Positions 6,159-8,698 of a stretch of 8,698 bases of DNA are shown here, piece after piece. This DNA comes from an uncultured Eubacteriales bacterium (GTDB lineage: Bacteria; Bacillota; Clostridia; Lachnospirales; Lachnospiraceae). The notes below the pieces were generated by a model. The model saw only the letters and a list, made by a program, of their open reading frames with translations. It was not told where the DNA came from and did not search any database. The position numbers and the translations under genes were made by a program. Positions within the stretch are counted from its first letter, which is position 1; each line of letters opens with the position of its first letter. Location: NCBI GenBank assembly GCA_902783795.1, contig CACZSO010000120.1:1-8698 (forward strand), given 5' to 3'.

Positions 6159-6386
6159 TTACTCGATGTCGACCATAACGTGGACACCTTTTCTGATACC
6201 GGCGGCTTTTACCACGGAACGGATCGCATTGGCCACACGGCCCTGCTTCCCGATGACTTTCCCGATATCTGATTCGGCGACCTTAAGCGTGACAATGATT
6301 CCCTTATCATTCTCTTCCTGAGTCACCAGAACCTGATCCGGCGCATCGACAAGCGCTTTAGCGATCGTTTCCACTAATTCTTTCAC
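6159..6386 (-). CDS. khpA: KH-domain RNA-binding protein KhpA (YlqC)
   Basis: This is a single KH domain of 75 residues. In Firmicutes, KhpA pairs with KhpB (Jag/EloR) to bind RNA and influence cell elongation and division. The diagnostic GxxG loop is GKQG at 46-49, inside IGKVIGKQGRVANAIRSVVKA, the expected helix-loop-helix RNA-binding surface. The length matches the family. Translation starts at GTG 6386, with AGGAGGT 7 nt upstream (6394-6400), a very strong site that compensates for the GTG. The position between rpsP and rimM is the standard Firmicute arrangement. It is followed by a terminator-like hairpin rather than being coupled to rimM. Confidence 0.95.
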   Translation of the reverse strand: MKELVETIAKALVDAPDQVLVTQEENDKGIIVTLKVAESDIGKVIGKQGRVANAIRSVVKAAGIRKGVHVMVDIE

Positions 6387-6420
6387 TTAATCTACCTCCT
6401 GGTCTGGTTCAATGACTGTC

Positions 6421-6666
6421 TTATTCGAGAATGCCGGCTTCTTTCAAAAGTCTGGAAACCGTCTCTGTAGGCTGAGCGCCATCCTTCAGCCACTTCTTCG
6501 CGGCATCAGCATCGATCTTAATTAAAGAAGGCTCCTGATTCGGATCGTAGATACCGATCTCGTCAATGAATCTGCCGTCTCTGGGGGATCTTGCGTCCGC
6601 AACGATCACGCGGTAGAAAGGTGATTTCTTCTTGCCCATTCTCTTTAATCTTAACTTAACTGCCAT
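6421..6666 (-). CDS. rpsP: 30S ribosomal protein S16
   Basis: S16 is an early-assembling protein of the 30S body that binds 16S rRNA. The 81-residue product has the typical opening AVKLRLKRMGKKKSPFYR, then VADARSPRDGRFIDEIGIYDP and the C-terminal WLKDGAQPTETVSRLL. The frame is open 16 codons further upstream to 6714, but the start is ATG 6666 because it gives the invariant family N-terminus and has AAGGAG 9 nt upstream (6676-6681). The 86-nt spacer after ffh contains a stem-loop (6703-6731) in the mRNA leader. No convincing separate promoter is visible there, so read-through from the ylxM promoter is likely. The gene is essential in most bacteria, and the assignment is certain. Confidence 0.98.
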   Translation of the reverse strand: MAVKLRLKRMGKKKSPFYRVIVADARSPRDGRFIDEIGIYDPNQEPSLIKIDADAAKKWLKDGAQPTETVSRLLKEAGILE

Positions 6667-6702
6667 CTCTTTTTTCTCCTTTTTGGAATTACTGTAATAT
6701 AT

Positions 6703-6731
6703 GGATAACGGCACATAGTCCCGTGTTACCC
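6703..6731 (-). other. Stem-loop in the ffh-rpsP spacer
   Basis: On the minus-strand RNA, GGGUAAC (6725-6731) pairs with GUUAUCC (6703-6709) through 7 bp including one G-U. Two further G-C pairs are possible after a 2-nt bulge, closing a loop of about 9 nt. No U-tract follows, so this is not an intrinsic terminator; it could be a leader structure or processing site ahead of rpsP. A short palindrome, ATTAC-N-GTAAT, lies just downstream at 6688-6698. The function is unknown. Confidence 0.35.
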
Positions 6732-6752
6732 TCTGAATGTTAGATACTGCCT

Positions 6753-8120
6753 TTAGAACGGCAGCTTAAACCGGCCGCCCCGGCGGTTATTCTTCATCAT
6801 GCCGCCCATCTGCTTCATCATCTTCCGTGACTGTTCAAACTGCTTCACGATCCGGTGGACTTCATTGATCTCCAGGCCGGCGCCTTTGGCGATGCGGATC
6901 TTGCGCTGGATGTTCAGGGCGTCCGGATGTGTCCTTTCATAAGGCGTCATGGACATGATCATGGCTTCCACCTTCTTCATGGTCTTATCCGTTTCATCCG
7001 AGTCCAGCTGGTCCTTCAGCTTTCTGAAGTCCCCCATATTCCCCAGGCCCGAGCCGGGAAGCATGTTCAATATCGCACTGATGCCGCCCATGTTCTGCAT
7101 CTGCCTCATCTGGGTCAGATAATCTTCATAGTCGAAGTCGCCCTTCCTGAGCTTCTTCTCCAGGTTCTTCGCGTCTTCGACGCTGATCTCCTGCTCTGCT
7201 TTCTCAATGAGCGTCAATATATCGCCCATGCCTAAGATACGGGAGGCCATGCGGTCCGGATAAAAAGGCTCCAGGTCCGTCAGCTTTTCACCGATACCGG
7301 AAAACAGGATGGGCTTTCCCGTGACCTGGCGTACCGACAAAGCCGCGCCGCCCCGGGTGTCGCCATCTAATTTCGTCAGGATGATGCCGTCGATGCCCAC
7401 CGCATCATTAAAGGAGGCAGCCACATTCACCGCGTCCTGGCCGGTCATGGCGTCCACCGTGAGCAGGGTCTTATCCACGTTTACGTTGGCCTTGATCCTC
7501 TGAAGTTCCTCCATCATGTCTTCATCCACATGAAGACGTCCGGCGGTATCCAGGATCAGGATGTTCTGATGATTCGAAAGGGCATGGGAGACCGCGGCTT
7601 TCGCGATATCCACCGGGTCATTTTCATCTCCCATGGAGAAGACTTCCACGCCGGCTTTTTCTCCGTTGATCTTCAGCTGCTGGATGGCTGCGGGACGGTA
7701 AACGTCCAGCGCGCCCAACAGCACATGCCGTCCCTGGGATTTAAGCCTGGCTGCCAGCTTTGCTGCCATGGTGGTCTTACCGGCGCCCTGCAGGCCGCAG
7801 AGCATGATGACCGTCAGTTCGTTCGTGGGCTTAAGCTCCAGTTCGACCACGTCCGGCCCCATAAGGCTGACCATCTCTTCATTGACGATCTTCACCACCA
7901 TCTGGCCCGGATTCAGCCCGTTCATGATGTCTTCACCGATGGCCCGCTCCTGCACCTTCGCCACGAAGCTCTTCACCACCTTGAAGTTCACATCGGCTTC
8001 CAAAAGCGCCATGCGGACTTCTCTCATGGCCGTTTTCACATCGTCCTGAGACAGCCTGCCCTTCCCGGTCAGGTCTTTAAAGATATTCTGAAATCTGTCC
8101 TGTAGACTTTCAAATGCCAT
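6753..8120 (-). CDS. ffh: Signal recognition particle protein Ffh (SRP54)
   Basis: Ffh is the GTPase subunit of the signal recognition particle; with the 4.5S/scRNA it binds signal sequences of nascent membrane proteins and docks with FtsY. The 455 residues contain the N domain (1-95), then the G domain with the P-loop GLQGAGKTT (109-117), the DTAGR motif (191-195) and TKLDGD (249-254). The methionine-rich M domain (about 300-455) includes RKIRIAKGAG (406-415), the conserved RNA-binding region, and a Met-dense segment around 434-442. All GTPase motifs are intact and the length is typical. The ATG at 8120 shares one base with the ylxM stop (TAATG), so the pair is coupled. The SRP RNA gene and ftsY are not visible in the window. 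The assignment is certain. Confidence 0.98.
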   Translation of the reverse strand: MAFESLQDRFQNIFKDLTGKGRLSQDDVKTAMREVRMALLEADVNFKVVKSFVAKVQERAIGEDIMNGLNPGQMVVKIVNEEMVSLMGPDVVELELKPTNELTVIMLCGLQGAGKTTMAAKLAARLKSQGRHVLLGALDVYRPAAIQQLKINGEKAGVEVFSMGDENDPVDIAKAAVSHALSNHQNILILDTAGRLHVDEDMMEELQRIKANVNVDKTLLTVDAMTGQDAVNVAASFNDAVGIDGIILTKLDGDTRGGAALSVRQVTGKPILFSGIGEKLTDLEPFYPDRMASRILGMGDILTLIEKAEQEISVEDAKNLEKKLRKGDFDYEDYLTQMRQMQNMGGISAILNMLPGSGLGNMGDFRKLKDQLDSDETDKTMKKVEAMIMSMTPYERTHPDALNIQRKIRIAKGAGLEINEVHRIVKQFEQSRKMMKQMGGMMKNNRRGGRFKLPF

Positions 8121-8443
8121 TAGCTGTCCAAATCCTCTAAAATCTTATGTAAAGCCGCCGATGTATGCTCATCTGCGGTCTTCAAAAGCTCACGCACTTC
8201 CTTCTTGATCTTCCGGTAGCGCTCCACCATGTGGAGCTTTTCTTCATAACCGGCCAATGTCTTATCGCAGCGTTTCAGGATATCATGGATCCCCTGGCGG
8301 GTCATATGATACGCTTCCGCTGCTTCCGAAAGGCTCATGTCATTAAAGACCACTGCTTCGTATATTTCCTGCTGATGTCCGGTCAGAAGTTCACCGTAAA
8401 AATCAAAGAGCCGTGTTTTTTCAACGATAGAGATCTCATTCAT
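8120..8443 (-). CDS. ylxM: YlxM-family helix-turn-helix protein, SRP-associated
   Basis: YlxM proteins are small HTH proteins (UPF0122) encoded beside ffh in Firmicutes; in streptococci they bind SRP components and modulate its GTPase. The 107 residues begin with the family-typical LFDFYGELLTGHQQEIYE (12-29), followed by a sigma70 region 4-like HTH, MSLSEAAEAYHMTRQGIHDILKR (36-58), and a charged C-terminal helix. The length is normal. The start is ATG 8443. The ribosome binding site is poor: only AGGG near 8453-8456, at the very 5' end of the predicted transcript, so the leader is only about 12 nt. It is the first gene after the promoter at 8461-8489 and is coupled to ffh by a one-base overlap. 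The family assignment is firm; whether it binds DNA here is unknown. Confidence 0.95.
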   Translation of the reverse strand: MNEISIVEKTRLFDFYGELLTGHQQEIYEAVVFNDMSLSEAAEAYHMTRQGIHDILKRCDKTLAGYEEKLHMVERYRKIKKEVRELLKTADEHTSAALHKILEDLDS

Positions 8444-8452
8444 AACAACACA

Positions 8453-8474
8453 CCCTGCGTATTGTACCGCAGGG
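8453..8474. promoter_or_regulatory. Inverted repeat overlapping the -10 box (candidate operator)
   Basis: CCCTGCG (8453-8459) and CGCAGGG (8468-8474) form a perfect 7-bp inverted repeat with an 8-nt spacer that contains the TACAAT -10 box. On the minus strand it can be extended to 9 bp with one bulged G. Its placement across the -10 and start site is typical of a repressor operator; alternatively, part of it could form a 5' RNA structure. No regulator can be named from the sequence. Confidence 0.5.
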
Positions 8475-8489
8475 CGGGCTGTATGTCAA
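8461..8489 (-). promoter_or_regulatory. Sigma-A promoter for the ylxM-ffh-rpsP transcript
   Basis: On the minus strand, a perfect -35 TTGACA (8484-8489) is followed by exactly 17 bp and the -10 TACAAT (8461-8466), one base from consensus. An A-rich stretch just upstream (about 8490-8502, AAAGAAAAAATAC) resembles an UP element. The predicted start is near 8454-8456, giving a leader of only about 12 nt before the ylxM ATG. It is the only near-consensus promoter I found in the window, so it probably drives much of the downstream run. Confidence 0.85.
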
Positions 8490-8595
8490 GTATTTTTTCT
8501 TTACACCGGAAGATCGGCTCCGGTCCTTTGTCTGTACCGCCTCACTGACGGGAATACAGGCAATCTTTCAGCAGGATAAGCTATGTACCGGCAGC

Positions 8596-8632
8596 TTAAG
8601 AAGAAGAGGCACGGTCAGTAAGACCGCACCCC
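8596..8632 (-). terminator. Intrinsic terminator of the right-edge gene
   Basis: On the minus-strand RNA, GGGGUGCGGUC (8622-8632) pairs with GACCGUGCCUC (8606-8616) through 11 bp including three G-U pairs, with loop UUACU, followed by UUCUUCUUAA. A run of seven A precedes the stem (8633-8639) and could extend pairing with the tail. It lies just after the stop codon at 8641. Read on the plus strand the hairpin is followed by seven T but has mismatched pairs, so the minus direction is favoured. Confidence 0.85.
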
Positions 8633-8640
8633 TTTTTTTC

Positions 8641-8698
8641 TCAAGGTTTTTCAAGAAGTCTGATAAGCTCTGTCATTTCTTCTGCAGGAATAGCCACC
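8641..8698 (-). CDS. C-terminal 18 codons of an unrecognised gene
   Basis: An open frame enters from the right edge and ends with TGA at 8641-8643; the visible residues are VAIPAEEMTELIRLLEKP. The stop is followed immediately by a strong minus-strand terminator, which supports this being a real gene end. The tail is probably an amphipathic helix, and short helical tails like this occur in many small regulators (MarR-type, for example), but the fragment is too short to assign. It does not resemble the usual C-terminus of FtsY, the common neighbour of ylxM. Confidence 0.6.
   Translation of the reverse strand, partial: VAIPAEEMTELIRLLEKP

Larger units (their letters stand above)
8444..8640. other. 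Intergenic region upstream of ylxM
   Basis: This stretch of about 197 nt has no gene. It holds the terminator of the right-edge gene, the ylxM promoter and the palindrome over its -10 box. It also holds three copies of the octamer-like TGTACCGC/TGTACCGGC on the plus strand (8463, 8533 and 8584) and a 6-bp inverted repeat ACCGGA...TCCGGT (8505-8524). I see no tRNA, riboswitch or SRP RNA signature in it. Confidence 0.7.

Noticed and set aside
6667..6714. Longer S16 with 16 extra N-terminal residues
   Set aside because: S16 begins invariably with the AVKLRLKR-type sequence, and a good ribosome binding site precedes ATG 6666.
7530..8105. Plus-strand open frame of about 191 codons opposite ffh
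   Set aside because: It is antisense to the Ffh N and G domains, its composition is typical of an antisense shadow, and no promoter or binding site supports it.
8505..8524. Inverted repeat ACCGGA...TCCGGT upstream of the -35 box
   Set aside because: It has only 6 bp with an 8-nt loop, no U-tract on either strand and no other support; probably chance.
8444..8640. Possible SRP RNA (ffs/scr) gene next to ffh
   Set aside because: I looked for the conserved GGAA tetraloop-type apical hairpin with its symmetric loop and did not find it in this spacer.
1..8698. CRISPR array, insertion sequence, tRNA or phage genes
   Set aside because: No direct-repeat array, transposase motif, cloverleaf or phage-like gene is visible; the window is nearly all core genes on one strand.

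Overview
The window is a compact, unidirectional block of bacterial housekeeping genes, all read on the minus strand (from high to low coordinates). The gene families point to a low-to-mid GC Firmicute of the class Clostridia, most likely a Lachnospiraceae-like anaerobe: an HprK kinase with a Ser46-type HPr, a WhiA homologue, YlxM beside Ffh, KhpA between rpsP and rimM, and AGGAGG-type ribosome binding sites. The family-level assignment is inference from protein flavour and gene order.

Layout in transcription order. At the right edge the last 18 codons of an unrecognised gene end in a strong stem-loop terminator (about 8596-8632). A spacer of about 195 bp follows. It carries a near-perfect sigma-A promoter (TTGACA, 17 bp, TACAAT) whose -10 box lies inside an inverted repeat. 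This promoter fires into ylxM-ffh (signal recognition particle), then rpsP (ribosomal protein S16) and khpA (KH-domain RNA binder). A hairpin with a U-rich tail separates khpA from rimM and could act as an attenuator. From rimM onward eight genes run with no gap at all: rimM, trmD, an unrecognised 345-residue protein, hprK, murB, whiA, an HPr-like gene and rarA, which runs off the left edge. Neighbouring genes overlap by 1 to 23 nt, or abut exactly, so translational coupling is likely throughout.

The first half is the translation and protein-targeting module: SRP particle, S16, its assembly factor RimM, and tRNA m1G37 methylation. The second half is the carbon-control and envelope module: HPr kinase, MurB, WhiA and an HPr paralogue. 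The second half is the unusual part. The HPr-like protein has Asp at position 15 in place of the catalytic His but keeps the regulatory Ser46, so it looks like a Crh-type signalling protein rather than a PTS phosphocarrier. WhiA is about 50 residues short inside its N-terminal LAGLIDADG-like half. The rapZ (yvcJ) and yvcK genes that often sit with murB/whiA are absent. An orphan protein with one possible membrane segment sits between trmD and hprK, where rplS would commonly follow trmD. These points and the promoter palindrome are the things most worth a second look; the rest is well-conserved core gene content.
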